Assembly (NCBI GenBank): GCA_027490055.1
Contig: JAIXYV010000021.1
Coordinates: 1 to 36,150, forward strand
Direction: 5' to 3'
DNA: 36,150 nt
Origin: Bacteroidota bacterium
GTDB taxonomy: Bacteria; Bacteroidota; Bacteroidia; NS11-12g; UBA955
Shown piece after piece: positions 16,658-25,896 of this stretch (position 1 is its first letter; each line of letters begins with the position of its first letter). Both the position numbers and the translations under genes were made by a program. Under the pieces are notes generated by a model, which was not told the DNA's origin, did no database searches, and saw only the letters and a list, made by a program, of their open reading frames with translations.

Positions 16658-18202
16658 TTAATTCAATAATGTCTCTAAAATACTATCTGCTACTTTCATC
16701 AGTTTTGGTCTTTCTTTCTTGCCTACGGACAGCAAATCATCAAACTTCTGCATAAATTCGTCTTTTGATTTAACATGAAAAATGGTTTCATCGTCGATGA
16801 GATAAATTAAACTCTCATCTCTTTTCTCATAGGTGATGCATGGCACTCCAAACCACTTACTTTCCAATGCAACTGTAGAGCCAAAACAAATGCTTAAATC
16901 ACTTATGAGTAATTGATCATAAAGTGTTACTTTAGAATTTTCGTCCGTATAGTGCACTGTATAAACGTTATTTAAATCGGTCGGAGGGTATATAATATCT
17001 TCTGCATTTTCTGAAGGATGTAGCCTAATTAAAAATATTAATTCTTTGTTTAATTCTGCTAGTTTATAAATATAATCAAATGCTTCCAGTTTTTCTTCTC
17101 TTCTACCTCTGACAGAAAAAAAGGAAATTACTTTTTTCCCTTTTATCTCTTCTTTTGATATTGGTAAGGAATCATGGAATTGATGCTCTCTTGCCTTGTC
17201 CTCCATTAAATGACCAGAAGCGATTAATTTACTCTCAGGGAGTTTGTTCTTCTGTATCAATAATTGTCTTATTTTTTCATCCCAAACAAACCAATAATCA
17301 AAATTAATATAGGTATCTTGTGCCTGGCCTGCCTTCATGCCATTCATGGTGTTATAGGAAATAACGTCATGCTTATGAAAGACTTCGCCTAATACTGCTC
17401 CAATTAATCCATTTTCAGCTTCATTAATCATAACCTTTGAAACGCCACAAGAAACAATTTCCTCTGCTACGCCTATCCAATATTCAACTTCATGCCAATT
17501 ATTTAGTATCTGATTTAAAATATATCTGTCCGACTTATTTAGAAACAAGGGATTTATGAAAGGTGTTTTTCTATAAGTAATATTTTTACAATGAACAATT
17601 TGAGATTCTTTTGCTCCCAATTTTACAACAGCCTCTTTTGTGTGATCATCTAGTACAAAAAATACTGCATTTTCTTTGTTTAAGCTTTGAGTGATTAAGA
17701 ATTTATATAAAATTACCTCAAATTCATTTTTTACTAATAAGCCTAACTTTCCTTGTTTTTCAAATTTTGGAAATTCCTTGCTCTGACTTCTGTGATTAAT
17801 AAAAAAATAATTATACTTTAGAAGTACATTGATGAATTTTGAATCATAAAGTGCATCTTCCTTCCAGACCTGTGTTTGAGAAAAATATCTGTTTTTTACA
17901 TATTGCAAAAAGCCAGATTTCTGATTTGCCCAATACAATGCTTTTAAAAATGCCAGAGACATATCATAGTCTTCCCAGGAAAAAAATTGTGGGTATTTTT
18001 TCTTAAAACTCTCGAAAACTTTCTCATTTTTTTGCCAGGTAAACCATGTGCTGGGAACTCTCTCAGTAGTGCAATTAAAAAGGACAATGCCTTCTTTTTG
18101 TTCTGGCGAAAAGTTTATTTCATTGTATAGAAAAATCTTTACCCCATCTTCAATGGCATTTTGATATAATTCTTTCGTAAGTGAATGTTTAGCTAAAAGC
18201 AT
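16658..18202 (-). CDS. GT-B-like protein of the surface polysaccharide locus (possible glycosyltransferase with an unassigned N-terminal domain)
   Basis: 514 aa; C-terminal part ISFFSVRGRREEKLEAFDYIYKLAELNKELIFLIRLHPSEN...LLISDLSICFGSTVALESKWFGVPCITYEKRDE resembles CDP-glycerol/polysialyltransferase-type GT-B folds. Confidence 0.6.
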   Translation of the reverse strand: MLLAKHSLTKELYQNAIEDGVKIFLYNEINFSPEQKEGIVLFNCTTERVPSTWFTWQKNEKVFESFKKKYPQFFSWEDYDMSLAFLKALYWANQKSGFLQYVKNRYFSQTQVWKEDALYDSKFINVLLKYNYFFINHRSQSKEFPKFEKQGKLGLLVKNEFEVILYKFLITQSLNKENAVFFVLDDHTKEAVVKLGAKESQIVHCKNITYRKTPFINPLFLNKSDRYILNQILNNWHEVEYWIGVAEEIVSCGVSKVMINEAENGLIGAVLGEVFHKHDVISYNTMNGMKAGQAQDTYINFDYWFVWDEKIRQLLIQKNKLPESKLIASGHLMEDKAREHQFHDSLPISKEEIKGKKVISFFSVRGRREEKLEAFDYIYKLAELNKELIFLIRLHPSENAEDIIYPPTDLNNVYTVHYTDENSKVTLYDQLLISDLSICFGSTVALESKWFGVPCITYEKRDESLIYLIDDETIFHVKSKDEFMQKFDDLLSVGKKERPKLMKVADSILETLLN

Positions 18203-18206
18203 CTAT

Positions 18207-19163
18207 CTATGAAGATTTAAGGGTTTTGATGAACTTTTTAATAATAAAGGCTCTGGTTCTCTGAATCGAGCTTGCTCCATACCCGCCAACATGGGGAGTG
18301 ATTAATAAATTACTTACGCTTGATGAATAGGCTATCAGGGTATTGTTGTTAGGAGTCTCGGTTTTCCAATTTGAATCTTCTTTTAACACATCTAATGCAG
18401 CAGCCTTAATAATCCCTTTTTCCAGACCGTAAATTAGTGCCTTTTCATCCACCATTTCGCCGCGCGAAGTATTAATAAAAAAACACCCAGGTTTCATTCT
18501 TTTTATTTCACCCATTCCAATCATGTCTTTATTCTCTTCAGAATATGAGGCTAACAAAATTACAACATCCGAAATGGATAATAAATCATCAAAATTTTTA
18601 TAAAGCCTTGTAGGTACTTTTTCAATAATAGTATCATTTACGACTATTTTCATTCCAAATGCTGCTGCATATTTAGACACTATTTTACCTAACCTTCCGT
18701 ATCCTATAATTCCTATTGTTTTCCCATATAACTCACTTCCCAAGAATAAAGTTCTATCCCAACCCCCATTAACTACATGCTGATTGGCTGCGATAACATT
18801 TCTGGAAAGAGCTAATAGAAGTGACCAGGTATGTTCGGCTGTACTGGTTATAGTTGACAAAAAATTTTCTTCGCCTTTTAAACTAATAATCTTAATACCA
18901 ACTTCATTGCAATAAAGTAAGTCAATGTGGTTTAAACCCGTTGTTGGTGAAACGATATACTTAAGTTGTGGTTGTGTTTTTAACCTTTCACGATTAAATA
19001 AAAAACCAATTGAGATAATAATGACATTATACTGATGTTTAGATAAACATTCGTCTAGTTCTTGCTCTGTAGCAAGACTTAAACAATCAAGTTCACCAAT
19101 CTTCCTTAGACTATTTAAGGACTCCTGACTATAGTTCTCTGACTCTAAATGTAAAATCCTCAT
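18207..19163 (-). CDS. D-isomer-specific 2-hydroxyacid dehydrogenase family protein
   Basis: 318 aa; GKTIGIIGYGRLGKIVSKYAAAFGMK NAD site, FINTSRGEMVDEKALIYGLEKG, AALDVLKED, ITPHVGGYG catalytic His region. Confidence 0.92.
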   Translation of the reverse strand: MRILHLESENYSQESLNSLRKIGELDCLSLATEQELDECLSKHQYNVIIISIGFLFNRERLKTQPQLKYIVSPTTGLNHIDLLYCNEVGIKIISLKGEENFLSTITSTAEHTWSLLLALSRNVIAANQHVVNGGWDRTLFLGSELYGKTIGIIGYGRLGKIVSKYAAAFGMKIVVNDTIIEKVPTRLYKNFDDLLSISDVVILLASYSEENKDMIGMGEIKRMKPGCFFINTSRGEMVDEKALIYGLEKGIIKAAALDVLKEDSNWKTETPNNNTLIAYSSSVSNLLITPHVGGYGASSIQRTRAFIIKKFIKTLKSS

Positions 19164-19849
19164 TGATGTTTACTCATTAACCATTCAGCAAACTCAAAAT
19201 CATCAATATTGTCAATATTGACAGATTTTTTTTCGGGCATCACTAATGCTTTTGATATGTTTCCTTTAAAAGAACCCTTTCTTATTGTATCAACTTTGGT
19301 TAAATAGATTCCCCCGTTTCTTATGTACATGGGCGGTAATTCTTGCCTGTTTTGACCTTCGAATGCTTCAACAAATGGCGGGTCAATTAAATTTCCATCA
19401 ACAATAAACTTCATTCTGGCAGGGTGAGTTCCTCCGACATCTGTTACACTTATTACACTATCTGCGTCAGAACTTATTAATAAATTTATTGCCTGATTTA
19501 TATCTGCACTGTCTCTGTATGGCGTTGTTGGCTGAAGTAACATAATTGCATCGTATTCTTTGTTTTCATGTTCTTTCATAAAATCGAGAGCATGTAAAAC
19601 GACATCCAAAGATGAAGCATTGTCTGTGGCTATTTCTGCAGGTCTTAGAAAGGGGACCTTTCCGCCATAATTTCTGGCAACCTCTGCTATTTCCTCTGAA
19701 TCAGTAGACACAATAAACTCATCTAAATTTGAATTTAAAGCCTCCTTAATGGTATAGGCAATTAAGGGTGTACCATTCAGTAATTTTATGTTTTTACCTG
19801 GCAAACCTTTAGAACCACCTCTGGCTGGTATAATTCCTAAAATTCTCAA
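19160..19849 (-). CDS. neuA: CMP-nonulosonate (acylneuraminate) cytidylyltransferase, NeuA-like
   Basis: 229 aa; ILGIIPARGGSKGLPGKNIKLLNGTPLIAYTI, LLQPTTPYRDSADI; ATGA overlap with the NeuC-like gene. Confidence 0.92.
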   Translation of the reverse strand: MRILGIIPARGGSKGLPGKNIKLLNGTPLIAYTIKEALNSNLDEFIVSTDSEEIAEVARNYGGKVPFLRPAEIATDNASSLDVVLHALDFMKEHENKEYDAIMLLQPTTPYRDSADINQAINLLISSDADSVISVTDVGGTHPARMKFIVDGNLIDPPFVEAFEGQNRQELPPMYIRNGGIYLTKVDTIRKGSFKGNISKALVMPEKKSVNIDNIDDFEFAEWLMSKHQ

Positions 19850-21003
19850 TATGTTATTGTTTTATGGTATTTTAATTTTAATTCCGAAATTTTATTTGCA
19901 ATGCGTTTCCCGGCATCGCCTCCGCCATACACTGTATCATTGGAATAATGACCATTCGCAATATGTGTTTTGATGGCGTTTTTTATTTCATCTTTATTGT
20001 AGGAAACATCAATGACATTTATTCCTCTGTCCCTTCTGTTTTGTCTACTTCCAATATTGGTAACAGGTACTCCTAGATATGCACACTCCCTTATACCAAC
20101 ACTAGAATTTCCTATCAAACCTTTGCTGTATTTCAGTAGTCTAAGAAAATCTAGAGGCTCCATATTTTTAAAAAAGTGAATAGGAACATCTGGATTCTTT
20201 TCTCTAAATGTTCTGATACCCTTAGAAGTGCCATCAGAACCTGCATCCACATTTGGCCAAAACCATAAAGTTGGAATATTTAATTCTTTGATTGCCTCTA
20301 AAGTGATATTTATCTGATCCTTAGATTCTGTGTACTCTGTTGTTACGGGATGCTGCATAACTACTATATAGTCATTGCTTAAATCCAGCTCTTTCCCAAC
20401 TCCGCCATATTTTTTATATAATTCCAGATAATTGATTTCTTTCTCCTCTAATACTTGCTTTGCTAAGTCAATTGAAGGACAGCCTGTATTGAACACAGTT
20501 TCTTCAGATTCACCTAGTTTAATCACTCTTTCTCTGGCATTTTCAGATGCTACAAAATGAAAATCTGCCAATTTTGTAACGGCATGTCTTACCTTTTCAT
20601 CGATATTACCAGTTACTTCACCACCTTGAATATGGCCTAGAGGAATATTCATATAGGATGCTGCAATTGCTGTTGCAAGTGTCTCAAATCTATCCCCAAC
20701 TGTTAAAACTATATCTGGTTTTATATTTTCAAAAACCGTCGAAAGTTCTAATATTCCAATACCCGTAGTTTTGGCTGCCGCTGTCAGATTTTCACCTTCT
20801 AAAACATTAAATACTTTTGCGGTAATCGGCAGTCCATCTTTCACAATTATATTAACTGCGCTGCCATATCTATCTAGTAAAGCACTAGCTGCCAATACCA
20901 GTTGTAATTCTAAATCAGGATGTTCCTGTATTGCCAGTAATGCTGTTTTTACTCTGCTGTAACTAGGTCTAGCTGTTACTACTACACATACTTTTCTTTT
21001 CAT
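19846..21003 (-). CDS. neuC: UDP-N-acetylglucosamine 2-epimerase (hydrolysing), NeuC/LegG-like
   Basis: 385 aa; VVVTARPSYSRVKTAL, VLTVGDRFETLATAIAA, HIQGGEVTGNIDEKVRHAVTKLADFHF, GNSSVGIRECAYLGVPVTNIGSRQ. Confidence 0.93.
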   Translation of the reverse strand: MKRKVCVVVTARPSYSRVKTALLAIQEHPDLELQLVLAASALLDRYGSAVNIIVKDGLPITAKVFNVLEGENLTAAAKTTGIGILELSTVFENIKPDIVLTVGDRFETLATAIAASYMNIPLGHIQGGEVTGNIDEKVRHAVTKLADFHFVASENARERVIKLGESEETVFNTGCPSIDLAKQVLEEKEINYLELYKKYGGVGKELDLSNDYIVVMQHPVTTEYTESKDQINITLEAIKELNIPTLWFWPNVDAGSDGTSKGIRTFREKNPDVPIHFFKNMEPLDFLRLLKYSKGLIGNSSVGIRECAYLGVPVTNIGSRQNRRDRGINVIDVSYNKDEIKNAIKTHIANGHYSNDTVYGGGDAGKRIANKISELKLKYHKTITY

Positions 21004-22007
21004 TTTTCTAATTCTTCATGTTTTAAAAATTCCCACTTGTTTTTATCTACTTTCAGTTTTTTTCCAACTACACTTTTAAAATCTTTGGCAGGTATTCCTT
21101 TGTCTCCAGGCTTTTTCCCTTCCAGATCATCTACGGTTAGAATGTGCCCATTTTTAAGGTCTTTATTAATTGCCAGAGACTTGCCAAACATAATTTTAAG
21201 TTCACTATGCGAGGCGCTTAATTCTTTTTGTAAGGGATTATTCTTGGCAATTTCTATTTGTCTCACGGCCTGTACCATATATTTCACTTCGTCAATGGTT
21301 AAAGAACTACTTGCATCTGGTCCAAACATTCGCTTGTCAAATACTACGTGAAATTCCAATATTTCTGCTCCCATTGAGGCTGCCGAAATACAAGCAGTTG
21401 GCGTTCCAGAATGATCAGAATAACCTGTCGTTAATTTAAACTTATCTTTCAACTCCTGAATCATATTTAGTCCCCATTTCTCCGGCGGACAAGGATAAGC
21501 AGTGGTGCATTGCAATACGGATACCTCTGCCTCTTTCTCTTTTAAAAATTCAATAGCCTGTTCTAATTCAGCCCAATCGCTTAGACCTGAGCTTAATATT
21601 ACAGGTTTATGTGTTTTGGCTATTCTTTCCAGTAGCAAAAGGTTACTGACTTCGCCTGAACCAATCTTATATTGGGTTATTCCAACTTCTTCTAACCAGT
21701 CTACTGCCAAATTTGAAAAAGGAGAAGACATAAACTCTATGCCTTTGCTATCGCAATGTGCTTTAATTTCTTTCCATTGATCCAATGAAAATTCCATTCT
21801 TTTCCAGTAATCAAACCTGGTTTTATCTACATAAGAAAAATTCACTCTGAATTGCTCATACTCGCTGCTTTCTGCTTCGGCAATATGGGTTTGAAACTTT
21901 ATAGCATCCACTCCTGCATCTGACAGAGCATCTATGTAAGAATGCAATATGCCCAAGCTTCCATCATGAGCTTGTGCAATTTCAGCTATTATTTTTATTC
22001 TTTGCAT
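21000..22007 (-). CDS. neuB: N-acylneuraminate-9-phosphate synthase family, NeuB/LegI-like nonulosonate synthase
   Basis: 335 aa; IIAEIAQAHDGSLG, VDAIKFQTH, YKIGSGEVSNLLLL, LQCTTAYPCPPEKWGLNMI, GYSDHSGT, C-terminal SAF-like region. Confidence 0.94.
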   Translation of the reverse strand: MQRIKIIAEIAQAHDGSLGILHSYIDALSDAGVDAIKFQTHIAEAESSEYEQFRVNFSYVDKTRFDYWKRMEFSLDQWKEIKAHCDSKGIEFMSSPFSNLAVDWLEEVGITQYKIGSGEVSNLLLLERIAKTHKPVILSSGLSDWAELEQAIEFLKEKEAEVSVLQCTTAYPCPPEKWGLNMIQELKDKFKLTTGYSDHSGTPTACISAASMGAEILEFHVVFDKRMFGPDASSSLTIDEVKYMVQAVRQIEIAKNNPLQKELSASHSELKIMFGKSLAINKDLKNGHILTVDDLEGKKPGDKGIPAKDFKSVVGKKLKVDKNKWEFLKHEELEK

Positions 22008-22034
22008 TTTATATTACTGCCTAAAAAGTTCAAT

Positions 22035-22979
22035 TCAATTTTTTTTGAAAACCAGCACGTAGTTACTGGTTTCATCACTTCTAAATAAGCCCTTTAGGAA
22101 AATATACAGACTTAAGAGGTTTAGCTTATTAATTATTTTCAATAAGAGACTAACTTTATTTTTACTGCCAGAAACATCTTCTTTTCTAACCCAGCCAACA
22201 CTTCTTACGAAATAAAAACCATTGTATAAGTATTCAGAAGAGCTGTCAATTTTTGATTTTGATATAACTGTTGAATTTTGATCTGGCTGATTAAAAATAT
22301 CAACTTCCCCATTACTTTTAATGTTATTTTGATTGATGAATTTCTTAATATACTTCTCTTGAATACTGAAGCTGGTAACTTTTTCCAATTCGATATTGTG
22401 CTCTTTCATTTTTGATATCAAATATTTAATGTTACACAACTCTTTAAAGGTTTTTAATTCTTTAGTTTGAGGTACCGTTTTCAATTCGGTAGTATTACTT
22501 GTTAAAAACTGATCTGCAATATACAATCTCTTAAAATTTACTTTAGCAAGCGTGCTTAATACCAAATCAATATCTCCGATCCAGTTTAAAACATTATTCA
22601 ATATAACTATGTCAAAATGTTCATTGATAGAATCAAGTCCGAATAAACCCTCGGTATGTATAACAATATCAGAATTTTTGACATCCTTTAAAATTGTTAT
22701 GCCTTCAACTGGCCAGCCCATTGCCATCGTTTCTAGTTTATCGATATACAAATCACTTGCATACACTTTTTTAGCGCCTCTTCTTTCTGCCTCAAAAACT
22801 AATTGCCCGTCATTTGATCCAATGTCAAGTATATTCAGACCCTCAACCGATTGAGGCAAACCTAAATCTAACCAGATATTATTATCAATATGTCCAGGTG
22901 TATACACGCCATCTTTGATCAGGATTTTCTGCCTCCATTTATGGTATGAAAACACTTTTTCGATTTCTTCTTTTATCAT
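22035..22979 (-). CDS. Class I SAM-dependent methyltransferase
   Basis: 314 aa; GLNILDIGSNDGQLVFEAERRGAKKVYASDLYIDKL motif I region, FDIVILNNVLNWIGDIDLVL. Confidence 0.85.
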   Translation of the reverse strand: MIKEEIEKVFSYHKWRQKILIKDGVYTPGHIDNNIWLDLGLPQSVEGLNILDIGSNDGQLVFEAERRGAKKVYASDLYIDKLETMAMGWPVEGITILKDVKNSDIVIHTEGLFGLDSINEHFDIVILNNVLNWIGDIDLVLSTLAKVNFKRLYIADQFLTSNTTELKTVPQTKELKTFKELCNIKYLISKMKEHNIELEKVTSFSIQEKYIKKFINQNNIKSNGEVDIFNQPDQNSTVISKSKIDSSSEYLYNGFYFVRSVGWVRKEDVSGSKNKVSLLLKIINKLNLLSLYIFLKGLFRSDETSNYVLVFKKN

Positions 22980-22980
22980 T

Positions 22981-24192
22981 TTATATTTTTATACTTATGT
23001 TTTTTGAATTGAAATTATTTTCCCAAAAAAGTCTTACGTTACTTCTAAATTCGGCCGTATTTTTATGGGATGTTTTAAATTCTGTTATTTTTTTAGCAAT
23101 GACTTCCATTTCTGTTTCCAAAGGTACTAAAATACCCGTTTCATCAGTTACAATTTCCTTGCATCCTCCAACGTCTGTACTTAAAATCGGAACACCGAAA
23201 CTTATGGCCTCCATAATACTAACAGGGACACCTTCAGCTTCCGAAAGACTTATGAATAAATCAATTGGAACTTCACTAAAAAACTTCATGACTTCCTCAT
23301 TGCTCATATTGCCTTTAGGGACAAATTCGATATTTGTTTTTAATTTCAGTTTTTCTACATTATCAATATAAATGGGTATTGTAGGATCATTTTTCGCTTG
23401 CAGGTTCTGGCTCCCAATATGGTACCAGGTTAATGGAAAATCTATCAACTGAAGCATTTCTGCTATTTTGTGAATTCGTTTTATATTTCTTACCAAGGCA
23501 CAGCTTACCAATACAAATCTTTCTCCATTATTAATTGGATTTAAGTGTTCATGATTCGGACTACCCAGATAAACTGTTTCTATCTTTTCCTTAAAATTAG
23601 GATATTTATGTTGTAAATAATCAGTACCAGTTTTTGATACGGAGAGTATTCTATCTAAATACCTGCCTTGAAAATTCCGGAATAAAATTTTCCCGGAAAG
23701 TGAGCCTCTCTCTTCAAACAAATCGCCTCCATGCGCTCTTGTAATGGCCTTCTCAATCCAGCCCTTTTTTCGCATCCAAGCCAGGTAAATACAATCATAG
23801 AACCAAAAGGAATAAAAGGTACTTATTGATTGATGTGTATCTGGCGCTTTGAATTTAGAATTCAGCTTATCCTTTATACATTCTGCTTTATAAATATTTG
23901 AAGCGAGCAATGCAATGGACTGTTTAAAAGGCAATAGTTTCTTCAGAGCAAAACATTCATTGAGATAAATACTAATAATGCTGAACAGATTTACTAAAAC
24001 AATCTTCAATGGCTTGAAACTTTTCCAGTGGACAAACTCTTCAAAAACAATTACGTTACCTGGTAAGGCCTCTTTACCTTCTAAAACATCAATTGAAAAT
24101 AAATAGATAACATCAACCTTAGCTGCTAACTTCTTTATATCATTGATAACAAAAGGCGACTTAATTTCGTCTACAAAATAGGCTAAAGGCAT
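22981..24192 (-). CDS. Glycosyltransferase family 4
   Basis: 403 aa; VLVSCALVRNIKRIHKIAEML, VPIDLFISLSEAEGVPVSIMEAISFGVPILSTDVGGCKEIV. Confidence 0.93.
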   Translation of the reverse strand: MPLAYFVDEIKSPFVINDIKKLAAKVDVIYLFSIDVLEGKEALPGNVIVFEEFVHWKSFKPLKIVLVNLFSIISIYLNECFALKKLLPFKQSIALLASNIYKAECIKDKLNSKFKAPDTHQSISTFYSFWFYDCIYLAWMRKKGWIEKAITRAHGGDLFEERGSLSGKILFRNFQGRYLDRILSVSKTGTDYLQHKYPNFKEKIETVYLGSPNHEHLNPINNGERFVLVSCALVRNIKRIHKIAEMLQLIDFPLTWYHIGSQNLQAKNDPTIPIYIDNVEKLKLKTNIEFVPKGNMSNEEVMKFFSEVPIDLFISLSEAEGVPVSIMEAISFGVPILSTDVGGCKEIVTDETGILVPLETEMEVIAKKITEFKTSHKNTAEFRSNVRLFWENNFNSKNISIKI

Positions 24193-24202
24193 TGTAAAAG
24201 GT

Positions 24203-25792
24203 TTATTTTATATCGTTTATTCTTTTGTAAATCCAATATTTGCCAATCTTTGTTTGTAATATAAAATTACTTTTTGTTTGTGCTTCAAAAATAGAATTGA
24301 GCTTGATCACATCCTCAGGTTTCAAGGTGGTTGGAGAACTCTTTAAAAAGGGCGGATATCTGTCTTTAAACACCACCACTTCGCATTCCCAAATCAATGC
24401 TGGCTGATCCGAATATAGTTTGATAATCGTAGAAGCGGTTCTTGGTCTTTCGCTGGCAAAAGGGTGATAAGGACTTGAGTGAATAAAGTGTCTGTATGGG
24501 TAAAAAACGCTTCCATCAATTCCTATCACTTTATCCTTAAAACTGGATTCTAAATACTGATACAACTGAGCAGATTCTGTCTTTATTCTTAGCATTTCAC
24601 TGGTTTGATCTCTGCTAAGTATTTTTGGTAATTCTTTACCGTAAAATGCAAAAGCCGAGACTGCAAAAAACAGACTCAATACGCCAAGAGAAAATTTCTT
24701 GAGGTTTACATTGATAGTTAATTCAGTAAAAATATTAAAACTCAACCATGTTAAAACAAAACCCGTCCATAGATAATGTGGCCAAAGTCGCTTGGTTAAA
24801 ATCATCACCGACAGCATTAAAATTAAACCTGCAGAGCCAATTATAAACACGGGTAACACTGTCTTATCTTTAGTTTTTAAATAGTTTCGCAGCGTATAAA
24901 AGACCAGTACAAAAGCTAAAAGCAAGAATACATAGGATAAGAAATGTGACCCCAGATAATTACCTCCAAAACCAGATTCTAACCACTCAATAAAAGTTAA
25001 ATTGGGATTGTCGTATGACCGGCTTGTTCCAAAAATCGTTTCATGAATATAGGCTTTTAAATAAATGGGTCTTATTGGCGATAACAGTAAACATGGAATT
25101 CCAATTAAAAACCCAGCTAAAAACCAAATCAATGCTTTTATCCCTGATAGCAATTTTGTTTTAATAGCAGAACTGTCTTTAATAAACAAAGGCAATAAGA
25201 ACATAAAAGGCAAAATTAGCAATACATTAATTTTAGTAGCCAATGCTAATCCCAGCCACAAATAGTACTTCCCAAATGCATAATTATTTTTAATCATTCC
25301 TCTTAAGAATATTGCGATAAACAAGAACTGCAAAGGTTCTGGTTTTGGCATCTGAACAAAATAGGTAGAATAAAACACACCTGCACTTCCGAATAAAAAT
25401 AAGCACTTACTCCAATTTGTTTTGATAAACAGATTGTTCAAAATCAGGAAACTGATTAAAATCCATATAGAATGAATGATTCGAATTGCGTATACCATCC
25501 CTCCTATTCCCCATATTTTATAAGGAATGTAGGCAAAAAGAGCATCTGTATAAAACATAACTCTACCATAATACAATATATCCCCACTAATAATTGCCAG
25601 CAAACAATGTTTCCAGCTTAGAGGATTGATTATGCTGTATACTTCACGGACCGTTAAATACTCATCATGGCCAGCAATTATATGATTAATATTTGCCCCA
25701 TCAAGAAACTGTAAGTTTAGGAAAACCGCTAAACCGAGAAACAAACTACTAAAGAGTACCTCAAAAGGGTAGGTTTGAATTAATTTCTTCAT
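24203..25792 (-). CDS. GT-C fold membrane glycosyltransferase (ArnT/PMT_2-like)
   Basis: 529 aa, ~10+ TM segments; early GHDEYLTVREVYSI acidic loop, FLRGMIKNNYAFGKYYLWLGLALATKINVLLILPFMF, C-terminal soluble part. Confidence 0.75.
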   Translation of the reverse strand: MKKLIQTYPFEVLFSSLFLGLAVFLNLQFLDGANINHIIAGHDEYLTVREVYSIINPLSWKHCLLAIISGDILYYGRVMFYTDALFAYIPYKIWGIGGMVYAIRIIHSIWILISFLILNNLFIKTNWSKCLFLFGSAGVFYSTYFVQMPKPEPLQFLFIAIFLRGMIKNNYAFGKYYLWLGLALATKINVLLILPFMFLLPLFIKDSSAIKTKLLSGIKALIWFLAGFLIGIPCLLLSPIRPIYLKAYIHETIFGTSRSYDNPNLTFIEWLESGFGGNYLGSHFLSYVFLLLAFVLVFYTLRNYLKTKDKTVLPVFIIGSAGLILMLSVMILTKRLWPHYLWTGFVLTWLSFNIFTELTINVNLKKFSLGVLSLFFAVSAFAFYGKELPKILSRDQTSEMLRIKTESAQLYQYLESSFKDKVIGIDGSVFYPYRHFIHSSPYHPFASERPRTASTIIKLYSDQPALIWECEVVVFKDRYPPFLKSSPTTLKPEDVIKLNSIFEAQTKSNFILQTKIGKYWIYKRINDIK

Positions 25793-25796
25793 GGGA

Positions 25797-25883
25797 TTAA
25801 ATATGTCTCAAATAACGTGGCGAATAAAGACCTCTTAAAGTAAGTCTGGCATACAAAACAACTTGATTAAGTAGGACTTTCAT
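25797..25883 (-). CDS. Possible 28-aa small ORF between GT2 and the GT-C gene
   Basis: Reverse-complement translation from ATG 25883-25881: MKVLLNQVVLYARLTLRGLYSPRYLRHI*; fills most of the 25793-25896 gap. Confidence 0.3.
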   Translation of the reverse strand: MKVLLNQVVLYARLTLRGLYSPRYLRHI

Positions 25884-25896
25884 AATGATAGTACAA

